Of a stretch of DNA of 64,000 bases, positions 1 through 8,401 are shown piece after piece. Numbering within the stretch: the first letter of the stretch is position 1; the number at the start of each line of letters is the position of its first letter. The DNA lies in contig NZ_CM001024.1 in assembly GCF_000160775.2 (NCBI RefSeq), forward strand, positions 96,916 through 160,915. Reading direction: 5' to 3'. The notes under the pieces are model-generated. The model was not told the origin of the DNA. It did not search any database and worked only from the letters and a program-made list of their open reading frames with translations. The position numbers and the translations under genes were made by a program. The stretch comes from Aeromicrobium marinum DSM 15272 (GTDB taxonomy: Bacteria; Actinomycetota; Actinomycetes; Propionibacteriales; Nocardioidaceae).

Positions 1-2
1 GG

Positions 3-872
3 GTGGGCCGGTTCGGGCAGCTGATGGACGCCCTGCCGATCTCCAACTCGGTGCTCACCGGCCGGCTCAACCTGCTCGTGCGCGAGGGCCTGCTGCGGCG
101 GAACGTCTACCAGACCAACCCGCTGCGGGCCGAGTACGTCGTCACCCCCCGGAGCCGGGCCCTGTGGCCGTTCATGCTGGCCATCTGGGAGTGGGAGCGC
201 CAGTGGGTGCAGGACCACGCCGACGGTCTGCCCGCCATGCACCACGACACCTGCGGGCACGACTTCTCGCCGCTGATGAGCTGCGGCGGGTGCGGCAAGG
301 CCGTCGAGGCCAAGGACGTCGCCGCCGAGTGGGGCCCCAGCGGTGCGTGGTCGCGCTCGGTGCCGGAGTCGGCCACCCGCCGGCGTTCCGACGCCGAGGT
401 CGTGCGGTCCACCGCCGGCCTGTTTCCAGAAACCATGATGATCTTCGGCAACCGGTGGGCCTCGGCCCTGCTGGGTGCGGCCTTCCGCGGCGTCACCCGG
501 TTCTCGGACTTCGAGGCCAACCTGGCCGCCCCGCCGACCCTCGTGGCCGACCGGCTGCGCGCCTTCTGCGCCATCGGCGTGCTGTCGGCGACGCAGAACG
601 ACCGCCGCCCCGACTGGGTCGAGTACCGCCTGACCGCCAAGGGCCGCGCCTTCTACCCCGTCGTCGCCGCGTCGCTGCAGTGGGCTGAGGACTGGTTCGT
701 CGCCCCCGAGGGCCCGGCCCTGGTGCAGGTGCACCGCGCGTGCGACGAGCCGTTCGTGGCGACGTTCCGTTGCGACCAGTGCCACGAGGTGCTGCACGGC
801 CACGAGATCTCCATCGTCCCCCGCGAGGAGCCGGGCGACGACACCCCATCCCGTCGAGAGGACCCCCGATGA
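3..872 (+). CDS. Tandem HxlR-type transcriptional regulator (5' end cut by window edge)
   Basis: Two winged-helix HxlR modules in one chain. The first is visible only from its recognition-helix region, so about 50 N-terminal residues lie outside the window when compared with the paralogue at 48959-49933; the GTG at 3 is probably internal. The second wHTH spans about residues 140-225 (GNRWASALLGAAFRG then RFSDFE). Each module is followed by a three-cysteine cluster (Cys84/94/97 and Cys247/257/260, pattern C-x9-C-x2-C) that resembles a small metal knuckle. The stop overlaps the start of the following acyl-CoA synthetase by 4 bp, so it is cotranscribed and probably controls this catabolic operon in response to a pathway intermediate (inference). 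Confidence 0.85.
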   Translation: MGRFGQLMDALPISNSVLTGRLNLLVREGLLRRNVYQTNPLRAEYVVTPRSRALWPFMLAIWEWERQWVQDHADGLPAMHHDTCGHDFSPLMSCGGCGKAVEAKDVAAEWGPSGAWSRSVPESATRRRSDAEVVRSTAGLFPETMMIFGNRWASALLGAAFRGVTRFSDFEANLAAPPTLVADRLRAFCAIGVLSATQNDRRPDWVEYRLTAKGRAFYPVVAASLQWAEDWFVAPEGPALVQVHRACDEPFVATFRCDQCHEVLHGHEISIVPREEPGDDTPSRREDPR

Positions 873-2428
873 GCAACCACACCCTGGCCGACGTGATCCG
901 CGCGAGCGCCGCCGCCCACCCCGACTCCGCCGCGATCGTCGGCGAGGGCCGCAGCGTCACCTACGCCGAGCTGTCCGACCGCTCCAGCGCGATCGCCGGC
1001 GGCCTGGTGGCGTGGGGCCTGCAGCCCGGCGACCGCGTCGCCTACCTGGCCCGCAACGCCACGGAGTACTGGGAACTGTTCTTCGCCACGGCCAAGGCCG
1101 GCCTGGCGGTCGTGCCGCTGAACTTCCGGCTGTCGGCCGACGAGGTCACCTGGATCCTGGGCGACTGCGAGCCCGCCGCGATCCTCGCCGAGGACCACCT
1201 GACGCACCTGCTGCCGGCCGACTGGGCCGGCCACAAGCTCGTGTTCAACCAGACCGGTGAGCCCGAGGCTCCCGAGGGCTGGGAGCCGTTCGAGCGGTGG
1301 CTCGCGGCGCAGCCGGTCGAGGACCCCAAGCGTGACCTCGGCGGCGACGCGCTCGCGTGCCTGATGTACTCCTCCGGCACCACCGGCCGGCCCAAGGGCG
1401 TGACCACCACGGTGGCCGGGTTCCTGTGGGCGGTCGACGCGTTCGGCGCGATGTTCGACGTGTCACCCGCCTCGGTGAGCCTCGTGCCCACGCCGTACTA
1501 CCACATCGCCGCGGGCGGCTGGTCGCTCATCGCGCTGGCCGCGGGCGGCACGATCGTGCAGTTCACCGAGGTCACCCCGGCCAACATGCTGGGTCTGCTG
1601 GTGGGCCACAAGGCGACCCACGTGATCATGGTGCCGACGGTGATGCAGCTGTTCATCACCAGCCCGGAGGCGTCGGCCGCCGACTACTCCAGCGTCGAGC
1701 ACGTCGTCTACGGCGGCTCCCCGATCTCCGAGACCGTGATGCTCGGCGCGCAGCGGGTGTTCGGCGCGCAGCTGTCGCAGAGCTATGGCCTCACCGAGAC
1801 CATCGGCGTCACCACGTTCCTGCGGCCCGAGGACCACGTGGTCGGGCCCGACAGCAAGCTGCGCTCGGCCGGTCGTGCCGTGCCCGGGCTCGAGGTCGCC
1901 GTGATGGACCCCGACACCGGCGAGACCTGTGCCCCCGGCGTGGTGGGCGAGATCGTGACCCGCGGCCCCGGCGTGACGAAGGCCTACTGGCGCAACCCCG
2001 AGGCCACCGAGCAGGCGTTCTGGCCGGGCGGCTGGTTCCGCACCGGCGACGCCGGCTCGATGGACGAGCAGGGGTACGTGTTCCTCAAGGACCGCATCAA
2101 GGACCTGTTGATGAGCGGCGGCGAGAACATCTACCCCGCCGAGGTCGAGAACGCGATCATGGCGCACCCCGCGGTGCAGGAGGTCGCCGTCATCGGCGTG
2201 CCGTCCGAGAAGTGGGGCGAGACCCCGCTGGCGGTGGTGGTGCCGAAGCAGGGCGAGTCCGTCGACGCCGACGAGCTCATCGCCTTCACCCGTGAGCGGT
2301 TGGCGCACTTCAAGTGCCCGACGGCCGTCGAGGTGATCGAACAGCTGCCCCGGAACCCTTCCGGGAAGGTGCTCAAGCGTGAGCTGCGTGCTCCGTTCTG
2401 GGCTGGACACGACAGGAGTATCGGATGA
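869..2428 (+). CDS. AMP-dependent acyl-CoA synthetase/ligase (FadD/CaiC-like)
   Basis: A 519-residue ANL-superfamily enzyme that activates a carboxylic acid with ATP to an acyl-AMP and then transfers it to CoA. Visible motifs: the P-loop-like YSSGTTGRPKG near residue 165, the A8 hinge region GWFRTGD...DRIKDLLMSGGENIYP, and the catalytic lysine in SGKVLKRELR near the C-terminus. I chose the ATG at 869 because it overlaps the upstream stop (ATGA) and leaves a family-typical length; the longer reading frame back to 740 would overlap the regulator. The downstream VOC protein also starts inside its stop codon, so the three genes form one tight operon. The substrate cannot be read from sequence. 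Confidence 0.92.
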   Translation: MSNHTLADVIRASAAAHPDSAAIVGEGRSVTYAELSDRSSAIAGGLVAWGLQPGDRVAYLARNATEYWELFFATAKAGLAVVPLNFRLSADEVTWILGDCEPAAILAEDHLTHLLPADWAGHKLVFNQTGEPEAPEGWEPFERWLAAQPVEDPKRDLGGDALACLMYSSGTTGRPKGVTTTVAGFLWAVDAFGAMFDVSPASVSLVPTPYYHIAAGGWSLIALAAGGTIVQFTEVTPANMLGLLVGHKATHVIMVPTVMQLFITSPEASAADYSSVEHVVYGGSPISETVMLGAQRVFGAQLSQSYGLTETIGVTTFLRPEDHVVGPDSKLRSAGRAVPGLEVAVMDPDTGETCAPGVVGEIVTRGPGVTKAYWRNPEATEQAFWPGGWFRTGDAGSMDEQGYVFLKDRIKDLLMSGGENIYPAEVENAIMAHPAVQEVAVIGVPSEKWGETPLAVVVPKQGESVDADELIAFTRERLAHFKCPTAVEVIEQLPRNPSGKVLKRELRAPFWAGHDRSIG

Positions 2429-3141
2429 AGCACGGAACGTTCCCCATCATTCGTCAGGTCATCATCGGCGCCGGTGACATGGAGGTCGCCAGCAAGGAGC
2501 TGCGCGAGGCCTTCGGGCTCGCGAAGGGCTTCGCCGACCCCCTGCTGGAGGACATCGGCATGGACGACGAGACCTTCCGGGTCGGCGCCGAGGTGCACCT
2601 GGAGCTGGTCGGCGCGCTGAAGCCCGAGGCCCCGATCGCCGCGTGGACCGCGAAGGTCGGCGGCGGTGGCGGCTACGGCCTGGCCATCCAGGTCAGCGAC
2701 CTCGCGCCCTTCCTCGCCAACGCCGAGAAGCTCGGTGTCCGCAAGATCGAGGACCTCGAGGTCTACGGTCACCGCATCGTGCAGCTGCACCCGGCCGACC
2801 TCGGTCTGCTGATCGAGCTCGACGAGATTGCCGACCCGGGCAAGTGGTTCTGGGACGACGTCGACGCCGAGAAGTCCGAGAACCCGGTCATCGACGACGT
2901 GCTCGCGGTCGAGGTCAGCTCGGCCGATCCCGACGCCCAGGCGGCCAAGATGGCGGCCCTGTTCGGTGTCGAGCTGCAGTCGGTCGACGGCAGGCCCCAG
3001 ATCTCCATCGGTGAGCGCACCATGCGGTTCGTCGCCGGCGACCAGAAGATGATGACCGGCTGCGACGTCCAGGTCGCATCGGGCGCCCAGCCCGCCGAGC
3101 GTTCGGTGACCGTCAGCGGAGTGACCTTCACCCTGGTGTGA
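2425..3141 (+). CDS. VOC/glyoxalase-fold family protein
   Basis: A 238-residue protein with two weak glyoxalase/bleomycin-resistance (vicinal oxygen chelate) halves, the first around residues 8-130 (IIRQVIIGAGDMEVA then LLIELDE). It has the same length and layout as the VOC protein at 35413-36129, which also follows an acyl-CoA synthetase, so the ligase-VOC pair is a repeated module of this region. Translation is coupled to the synthetase through ATGA. VOC enzymes usually bind a divalent metal and act on small carbonyl or aromatic substrates; whether this one is an enzyme or a binding protein is open. A strong hairpin directly follows the gene. Confidence 0.8.
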   Translation: MKHGTFPIIRQVIIGAGDMEVASKELREAFGLAKGFADPLLEDIGMDDETFRVGAEVHLELVGALKPEAPIAAWTAKVGGGGGYGLAIQVSDLAPFLANAEKLGVRKIEDLEVYGHRIVQLHPADLGLLIELDEIADPGKWFWDDVDAEKSENPVIDDVLAVEVSSADPDAQAAKMAALFGVELQSVDGRPQISIGERTMRFVAGDQKMMTGCDVQVASGAQPAERSVTVSGVTFTLV

Positions 3142-3152
3142 GGCCCGACGCG

Positions 3153-3186
3153 AACCGCCGGCGACCGGTCACGGTCGCCGGCGGTT
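3153..3186 (+). terminator. Rho-independent-like hairpin between convergent operons
   Basis: A perfect 14-bp stem (AACCGCCGGCGACC paired with its complement) closes a 6-nt loop. There is no clear T-tract, as is common in high-GC actinobacteria. It lies 11 bp after the VOC gene and before the convergent XRE gene end, so it can serve both strands. Confidence 0.75.
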
Positions 3187-3217
3187 GTGTGTGCGGGCTA
3201 TCAGTGAGCCTTCACGG

Positions 3218-3502
3218 TCAGTCGCCCTGATGGAGTGCGGCGAACACCGAATCGAGCACGGCCAACGATGCCTGCTGCGGACCGCCCACGTGGGGTGACG
3301 AGGTGCTCGCCAAGGCAAGTTCGAGTGCTGCCAGCGCGGCCAGTGCCTTGCCGATCTCGATACGGGGATGGCCCTGTTCGATGCGAATGACGGTGTCGCG
3401 CGAGATGTACGCCAGATCGGCCAGGTCGGCTTGGGTGAGTCCGCGCTCCCGACGGGAGTTGCGGACGAGGGTGCCGAGATCGGCTGGAGTGACGATGTCC
3501 AC
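3218..3502 (-). CDS. XRE-family helix-turn-helix regulator
   Basis: A 94-residue protein with a Cro/C1 HTH near residues 10-60 (LGTLVRNSRRERGLTQADLADL then SRDTVIRIEQG), the layout of HipB-like antitoxins. The GTG start at 3502 is preceded by AGAGGAA at suitable spacing; the longer open frame upstream lacks a credible start. The gene follows the AbiE-like pair on the same strand after a 97-bp gap that contains an 18-bp direct repeat, which suggests its own autoregulated promoter. It may be an orphan antitoxin or a third regulator of the module. No HipA-type partner is adjacent. Confidence 0.8.
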   Translation of the reverse strand: MDIVTPADLGTLVRNSRRERGLTQADLADLAYISRDTVIRIEQGHPRIEIGKALAALAALELALASTSSPHVGGPQQASLAVLDSVFAALHQGD

Positions 3503-3516
3503 GGCTGGTTCCTCTG

Positions 3517-3560
3517 AAGTAGCAGTACTCCGACTTTCAAAAAAGTAGCAGTACTCCGAC
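3517..3560 (-). promoter_or_regulatory. 18-bp direct repeat, probable XRE operator
   Basis: The 18-mer AAGTAGCAGTACTCCGAC occurs exactly twice, at 3517-3534 and 3543-3560, separated by 8 bp (26-bp period). Each copy carries an AGTACT palindromic core. It lies 15-58 bp upstream of the XRE start, in an A/T-rich pocket, where an autoregulatory operator would be expected. Confidence 0.6.
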
Positions 3561-3599
3561 ACGATCTGAACTTGCACCACGCCGACCGGTCTGTTCTCG

Positions 3600-4343
3600 C
3601 TAGGAGGGGCGAGCAGCGGCCGCAGTGAGCAGTTCCGCGACGAGGTCAAGGTCGTCAGCCGTGACATCCCCTCCACCGACCCGGTGAATCGACCGCAGTG
3701 CCTGCTGCTTCTTGCGGGCGAACCACAGGTCGACGTGGAGCGCGATGTCCTGAGCGATCGCCTCGTCGACGCCGCCGAGCTGAGCCAGCGCGACTGGCCT
3801 CGTGGCACTGTCGAACGTCAGACGCACGATGTCGAGCAGGTCGGTGCCTTGCTTGTCGGCCGATCGGTTCATCACCGCTTGGAGCTTCATGGCGACCAGC
3901 GGTCCAGGCTCGGCCACCGGGGTTGTCACCTCGACAGCATCGCCGCGTGTTCGCTCGACCACGATCGTCAGATCGGTCGCGGTGTCATGGGCCCAGGCGT
4001 GTGCTGAGGCGTGCAGTCGGTCGCCGGGATCATCGCTCGGCTGATCGAGTTCGACCTGCCGCACGGGGAGCACGTCTACCCTCACCTTCCCGTGCGCGGT
4101 AGGGAGAAGGACCGCCGACGGTTCAACAGCCTCCGTCCCGATGGCTGCTCTCAACACGTCGAGCTGCGGCGACCCACCCATCCGGCGGTCCACGACATCG
4201 AGGTCGACCGTCGCGCGGTAGGGGGTCAACAGACGGGACAGCACGGCCAGCCCACCGACAACGACCGGCGGCTGGCCGATGAGCGCGCGCACCTCGATCA
4301 CACCCTGCACGACCGGTGCCATCGCTTCGCCGATGAAGCTCAC
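3600..4343 (-). CDS. Nucleotidyltransferase, AbiEii/AbiGii-type toxin
   Basis: A 247-residue protein with the start of a minimal nucleotidyltransferase fold: VVVGGLAVLSRLLTPYRATVDLDVV, where the GG and the D-x-D pair form the NTP/metal site, followed by conserved KLQAVMNRSADKQGTDLLDI. AbiEii toxins are GTP-binding nucleotidyltransferases that stop growth. The GTG at 4343 falls 4 nt after the stop of the upstream gene; the ATG at 4415 would overlap that gene by 68 bp, and an ATG at 4322 is another option. Order and coupling with the upstream wHTH protein match the antitoxin-toxin order of type IV AbiE systems. Confidence 0.75.
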   Translation of the reverse strand: MSFIGEAMAPVVQGVIEVRALIGQPPVVVGGLAVLSRLLTPYRATVDLDVVDRRMGGSPQLDVLRAAIGTEAVEPSAVLLPTAHGKVRVDVLPVRQVELDQPSDDPGDRLHASAHAWAHDTATDLTIVVERTRGDAVEVTTPVAEPGPLVAMKLQAVMNRSADKQGTDLLDIVRLTFDSATRPVALAQLGGVDEAIAQDIALHVDLWFARKKQQALRSIHRVGGGDVTADDLDLVAELLTAAAARPS

Positions 4344-4347
4344 CCGG

Positions 4348-5352
4348 CTACCAGACACGGGTCCACCTGCCGTCCGGCGTCCAGGCGTCCAGGATCTCGC
4401 GTCCGCGTCCGACATCTGTGGCGAGGTCGAGTGCGACGAACAGTGGATGGGCCAGCGGCCACTCAGTGGGGTTGGCGTCGAGGTCGACCCGCTGGCGAAC
4501 CACCGCCGGAACGGGTGCCACCCGCAAGGTTGCTTGTCCTGTGGCCGACGCCGCCCCCAACAAGGTCTGGGCCCTGCGCAGGATGGCCGGGTCCTGCACG
4601 AAGAAGTCGAGAGGCTGCCCGGATCGGAACGCCACGGGTGCGCCGTAGGCGGCTGCGGCGGCCGAGTCCGTCAGGGCCCAGCCGGGGCCCTCGGCGACGT
4701 CGAGGCCCAGGCGAAGTGGTGCGGTCAAGGTCGAGTCGCCGGGCGCGGGGAGGGAGGCGAGGGGTGTGCGTTTCGTGGGCCAGCGGTCGGCCAGTTGCCA
4801 GAACAGGTCTGTGCCGATGGCCTGGTTGCTCTTGTCGGTCAGGCCGTCGCGACGGAGCGCGGCGAGGATCTCGGAGACGGTGCTCGGTGACCGTTCCAGC
4901 TCACGTGCGAGCTCTCGCACGGCATGGCGTCGCTCGGGCTGCATCAGGAGCGCTGTTGCGACCTCCAGGCCGGCCTTGCCTCCCAGTGCGTGGGAGCGCT
5001 CGGGTCGGTCGAGTGCGGGGTGGACTTCTGCGTCGATGACCAGCCGGTTCGTGCGGATCGCCAGGCGGCCTCGAAGGTCGAGGTAGCCGGCGTTGTTGCC
5101 TGTCAGGAGTTTGCGAGCGGCCTCGGTGACCCGGTCGGCGACCACCAGCAGAGTGCCGTCAGCCGGGGAATCGGCGATGAGTCGCAGGGCCGCGTCGTCG
5201 GTCACCAGTGCGCGGCGCTTTGCGTGAATGGCTTCAGCGAGACCATCCGGGTCGAGCACGAGATCTGCGACGCTCTCGGGCGCACCGACGGGCAGCCGGG
5301 CGTCAATCCCCAACTGCGCGAAGGCGTCGATCACGAGAGCTTCGGTGTCCAT
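4348..5352 (-). CDS. AbiEi-like wHTH antitoxin/transcriptional repressor
   Basis: A 334-residue protein with a winged helix in the middle (about residues 141-170, RHAVRELARELERSPSTVSE) rather than at the N-terminus as in classical AbiEi. The C-terminal half ends with FVALDLATDVGRGREILDAW, a pattern I associate with actinobacterial AbiEi-type antitoxins. I chose the ATG at 5352 because a perfect inverted repeat lies just upstream at 5371-5402 and the longer start would place that repeat inside the coding sequence. It precedes the AbiEii-like gene by 4 nt. AbiEi proteins neutralise the toxin and repress their own promoter through inverted repeats. Family assignment is moderately sure. Confidence 0.65.
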   Translation of the reverse strand: MDTEALVIDAFAQLGIDARLPVGAPESVADLVLDPDGLAEAIHAKRRALVTDDAALRLIADSPADGTLLVVADRVTEAARKLLTGNNAGYLDLRGRLAIRTNRLVIDAEVHPALDRPERSHALGGKAGLEVATALLMQPERRHAVRELARELERSPSTVSEILAALRRDGLTDKSNQAIGTDLFWQLADRWPTKRTPLASLPAPGDSTLTAPLRLGLDVAEGPGWALTDSAAAAAYGAPVAFRSGQPLDFFVQDPAILRRAQTLLGAASATGQATLRVAPVPAVVRQRVDLDANPTEWPLAHPLFVALDLATDVGRGREILDAWTPDGRWTRVW

Positions 5353-5370
5353 GACGTCATGGTCGCTGAT

Positions 5371-5402
5371 GTTCGGTGTTCGGTCAATACCGAACACCGA
5401 AC
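5371..5402 (-). promoter_or_regulatory. Perfect inverted repeat, probable operator of the AbiE-like pair
   Basis: GTTCGGTGTTCGGT at 5371-5384 is followed by a 4-nt centre (CAAT) and its exact complement at 5389-5402. Each arm is itself built of two GTTCGGT-like heptamers, so a dimer-of-dimers site is possible. It lies 19 bp upstream of the chosen start at 5352. Negative autoregulation by the AbiEi-like protein is the obvious reading. Confidence 0.7.
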
Positions 5403-5474
5403 GTTGGGCATGATCCAGCAACTCGACGCCCTGACCTCGACCTGAGGTGAGCCAGCGTCAGGTCGCCCCGAGTG

Positions 5475-6269
5475 TCAGTGCTTGAAGGGGTTGAGGCTCC
5501 GGCCGAGCACGTACTGCGCGCGGAACGGCACCGGTCGCATGGCGTGCGAGATGACCTTGTTCACCGCGCCGGGCACGCACACGGGCTTGCCCTTGTTGAC
5601 GGCGTCCCACCCCTCCCGCACGACGGCCTCGGGCTGCTGCCAGAGGATCGACGGCAGCGCGGAGGCGGAGTCCCGGGTGCCCATGACGTCATGGAACTCG
5701 CTGTGGGTGAACCCCGGGCACAGGGCGGTCACGTGCACGCCGTGCGGCATGAGCTCCATGTCGAGCGCCTGCGACATGGCCAGGACGTAGGTCTTGATGC
5801 CGGTGTAGAGCAGGCTCTCGCCGGGAGGGGCGAAGGCCGCGAGCGACGACAGGTTGACGATCCGGCCGTGGCCCCGTTCCTTCATGCCCGGCACCACGAG
5901 GTGCGCCAGCTGGGTCACGGCGGTCACCATGAGCTGGATCTCGCCGACCAGTCCGGACCACGGCGCGTCGGCGAAGGCCGTCGAGCTCGACATGCCGGCG
6001 TTGTTGATCAGGACGTCGACGGTCAGGCCCCGCTCGCCGATCGTGGTCATGAGCGCCTCGGGTGCGCCGGGGTCGGTGAGGTCGGCGGTCAGGACGGTGC
6101 AGGTGATGCCGTGCTCGGCGGTGAGGCGCTCGGCCAGCTCCTCGAGCCGTTCGGCGCGGCGTGCCACGACGATGAGGTCGTGACCCTCCGCGGCCAGGAG
6201 CTCGGCGAACGCAGCGCCGATGCCGGCTGACGCGCCGGTGACCAGGGCGTTGGGACGGGTCGTGGTCAT
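5475..6269 (-). CDS. SDR-family NAD(P)-dependent oxidoreductase
   Basis: A 264-residue classical short-chain dehydrogenase. It shows the Rossmann motif TGASAGIGAAF at residues 12-22, the NNAG motif in DVLINNAGMSSS, an active-site Ser in VNLSSLAAF and the YTGIK catalytic Tyr-x3-Lys. The C-terminal tail (FRAQYVLGRSLNPFKH) is longer than in small SDRs. Its ATG overlaps the stop of the upstream alpha/beta hydrolase by 4 bp, so both are made from one mRNA, probably controlled by the divergent TetR gene. The substrate is unknown; oxidation or reduction of a small alcohol/ketone is expected. Confidence 0.9.
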   Translation of the reverse strand: MTTTRPNALVTGASAGIGAAFAELLAAEGHDLIVVARRAERLEELAERLTAEHGITCTVLTADLTDPGAPEALMTTIGERGLTVDVLINNAGMSSSTAFADAPWSGLVGEIQLMVTAVTQLAHLVVPGMKERGHGRIVNLSSLAAFAPPGESLLYTGIKTYVLAMSQALDMELMPHGVHVTALCPGFTHSEFHDVMGTRDSASALPSILWQQPEAVVREGWDAVNKGKPVCVPGAVNKVISHAMRPVPFRAQYVLGRSLNPFKH

Positions 6270-7216
6270 GAGGTGGCTCCGGTTCCGGTGGGGTCGACGG
6301 GGACGTGGGTGCGCAGGAAGTCGATCTGGTCGGTGATGATCCGGTCGAACAGCGGCTCGACGTAGGGGTCGAAGTGCCCGCCTGGGTAGACCCGCACGGT
6401 CGGCTGCTGCATGCGGGCCGCGGTGGCCTCGGCGACGTGCCGTGGGGTGATGGCGTCGTCCTCGGCAATCTGCACCAGCGCGGGGCAGGTGACAGCGGAG
6501 GCGACGCGCTTCGGCGAGTACATCCCGATCTTCAGCACGATCCGCGCGGCCACGTGCTGGGGGTAGTCGCCCTCGGTGAGGCCGGACTCGGCGATCAGCC
6601 GGGCCATGCCGGGGGCGGCATCGGGGGTGGTCATGGCGGCCGTCCCGCCGGGCTCGGCGACGATGTCGGTGTAGACCGGCGGGCGGCCGGTCAGCGCGCG
6701 GACCTGGTCGCGGATGCCGGGGATGCCGACGCGCAGGCTGCTACGGACGCCGGTGGCGCGCACGGCGGCCGGGCCGCTCACGTGGGGCACCTGGGCGATG
6801 ATCGCCGCGAGGGGCTCACCGGTGCCGGCCAGCCGGATCACGTGTCCTCCGGCGAACGAGGTGCCCCAGGCGACGACGCGCTCGGGGTCGACGCCCGGCA
6901 GGGTGCGGGCGAAGGCCAGCGCAGACTTCCAGTCCGCCAGCTGCATGCCGACGTCGAGCACCTGACGCGGTTCGCCGTCGCTGTCGCCGAAGCCGCGGTA
7001 GTCGAACGCCATCGCGACGTAGCCGGCCGCGGCGAACCGCTCGGCGTAGGTGTCGAGCCGCAGGGCGCGGACGCCACCGAAGCCGTGCGCCAGCACCACC
7101 ACGGGAGCGCCGGGGACCGACGCCGTCGCGGGCCGGTAGACGCGGGCCGCGCACCGGACTCCCGTCGAGGTGAAGTGCTCCTCGGTCCAGGTGGGGGTCT
7201 CGCCGTCGAACGTCAC
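6266..7216 (-). CDS. Alpha/beta hydrolase (dienelactone hydrolase/X-Pro dipeptidyl-peptidase-like)
   Basis: A 316-residue alpha/beta-hydrolase fold enzyme. It has VVVLAHGFGG (oxyanion hole), a nucleophile elbow WGTSFAGG (G-x-S-x-A variant), an acidic residue region AEDDAITPR and a late His in PGGHFDPY. The GTG start at 7216 is preceded by AGAAGGAGAA, a strong Shine-Dalgarno sequence; the long frame upstream overlaps the divergent TetR gene and is rejected. It is the first gene of a two-gene operon with the SDR, a combination typical of ester/lactone catabolism or detoxification. Ser-Asp-His catalysis is inferred from the motifs. Confidence 0.87.
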   Translation of the reverse strand: MTFDGETPTWTEEHFTSTGVRCAARVYRPATASVPGAPVVVLAHGFGGVRALRLDTYAERFAAAGYVAMAFDYRGFGDSDGEPRQVLDVGMQLADWKSALAFARTLPGVDPERVVAWGTSFAGGHVIRLAGTGEPLAAIIAQVPHVSGPAAVRATGVRSSLRVGIPGIRDQVRALTGRPPVYTDIVAEPGGTAAMTTPDAAPGMARLIAESGLTEGDYPQHVAARIVLKIGMYSPKRVASAVTCPALVQIAEDDAITPRHVAEATAARMQQPTVRVYPGGHFDPYVEPLFDRIITDQIDFLRTHVPVDPTGTGATS

Positions 7217-7258
7217 AGGTTCTCCTTCTGTGGCCCGGGGGAGGGCTCTCTTGTCTGC

Positions 7259-7297
7259 CGATCTAGATCGTAGGTGGACTCTTGATTGGCAGTCAAG
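7259..7297. promoter_or_regulatory. Two palindromes in the hydrolase/TetR divergent promoter
   Basis: The 93-bp intergenic region holds a perfect 12-bp palindrome CGATCTAGATCG (7259-7270) and an interrupted one, CTTGA-N7-TCAAG (7281-7297). The second overlaps the likely promoter of the TetR gene. Either or both can be the TetR operator controlling both directions. Confidence 0.5.
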
Positions 7298-7309
7298 ATA
7301 CTGTGAGGC

Positions 7310-7846
7310 ATGCCTCGCAACCGCCGCCCCGTCGACCGGGGAGAGAAGCTCGACGAGATCGTCGTCGCCGCTGCCGACCTGTTCACCGAGGTCGGCTTCG
7401 AGGAGAGCTCGATGGCCAAGGTCGCGGCGGCGGCCGGCGTCACACCGACGACGATCTACTGGTACTTCGCCGACAAGGACGCGCTGCTGGTCGCGGTGCT
7501 GGAGCGGCTGCTGACCGAGGCGCTGGAGGAGTCCGCGGCGCACGCCGACGACGCGTGGGTCGACCAGATGCTGTGGGCCGTCGAGCGACTCGAGCGCTAC
7601 AGCAAGCTCGTCACGGTGGTGCACGCCCGCTGCGCCATCTCCCCGGTGATCGACGCGTGGCACAGCGACTTCCACTCCCTCATGGACACGCTGCTGGCGC
7701 ACGGGCTGTCCCGGTCCGGGGTGGCGGCCGACGACCTGGAGGCGATGACCCGCATCAGCGTGTTCGTGGTGGAGGGGCTGCTCACCCACCCGCTCGAACC
7801 GGCCGAGCGCCGCAGCATCATCGAGGCGGTCAGCCGCCCCCGCTGA
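7310..7846 (+). CDS. TetR/AcrR-family transcriptional regulator
   Basis: A 178-residue regulator with the TetR N-terminal HTH (residues about 12-58: IVVAAADLFTEVGFEESSMAKVAAAAGVTPTTIYWYFADKD is the helix-turn-helix and YF-x-x-K-D boundary). The C-terminal part is an all-helical ligand domain that also dimerises in this family. It is transcribed divergently from the hydrolase-SDR operon with two palindromes in between, so it most likely represses both. The ligand is probably the substrate or product of that operon (inference). Confidence 0.9.
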   Translation: MPRNRRPVDRGEKLDEIVVAAADLFTEVGFEESSMAKVAAAAGVTPTTIYWYFADKDALLVAVLERLLTEALEESAAHADDAWVDQMLWAVERLERYSKLVTVVHARCAISPVIDAWHSDFHSLMDTLLAHGLSRSGVAADDLEAMTRISVFVVEGLLTHPLEPAERRSIIEAVSRPR

Positions 7847-7890
7847 GCTGAACCGCACACCAGCGTCCCGTGAGCGCGTACGGTCGAGCG

Positions 7891-8295
7891 ATGAACTTCT
7901 CTCGGCTCTCGACCCCTCAGCGCATCTCGGCCGCCTCGATCGGGGTGGTGGCGTTGGCAGCGTTCCTGCCGTGGGTCTCGATCTTCGGCGTCAGCGCCCT
8001 CGGCGTCGAGGGAGACGGCGTCATCACCTTGGTCGCGGCGGTCGCCGGCGCTGTCGTCCTGGCGATGACGACCGGGGTGATCGGCGAGCCGAAGACTCCG
8101 GGCACGCGGTCGGAGCTCGCACTGATCATCCTCGCGACGATCGTGGCGCTGATCGGTCTGGTCGACATGAACGGCGCCGCAGCGATGGGCCTCTACCTGA
8201 CGCTCTTCGCCGGCATCGCCTGGGTCGTCGGCGCCGTCTGGCAGTTCAACCTGTCCAAGCAGTCCGCGGCTGGCACTGGCGAGACGGGGATCTAG
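7891..8295 (+). CDS. Small four-helix membrane protein of unknown function
   Basis: A 134-residue protein with four hydrophobic segments: about residues 14-33 (SIGVVALAAFLPWVSIFGV), 38-58, 74-94 (LALIILATIVALIGLVDM) and 97-118. The first segment contains an FLPW turn typical of small actinobacterial DUF membrane proteins. The ATG at 7891 is preferred to the GTG at 7870 because no Shine-Dalgarno precedes either one, and a TACGGT box lies close upstream, in keeping with a leaderless or nearly leaderless mRNA. It stands alone between the TetR gene and the convergent mcrC gene. I cannot assign a role. Confidence 0.75.
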   Translation: MNFSRLSTPQRISAASIGVVALAAFLPWVSIFGVSALGVEGDGVITLVAAVAGAVVLAMTTGVIGEPKTPGTRSELALIILATIVALIGLVDMNGAAAMGLYLTLFAGIAWVVGAVWQFNLSKQSAAGTGETGI

Positions 8296-8401
8296 AACAG
8301 TCGGCCGATAGCAGGGCGCGCGAAGGTCGGCGGTGGTGGCGGAATGGGCTGGAGCTTCGTGCGCGGGGCCGCGGACCTCTCGACGACCGCGCAGACCCGT
8401 G

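Noticed and set aside
3218..3808. A 196-residue version of the XRE regulator
   Set aside because: The extra N-terminal part overlaps the nucleotidyltransferase gene and the direct-repeat operator; GTG 3502 has a ribosome-binding site.
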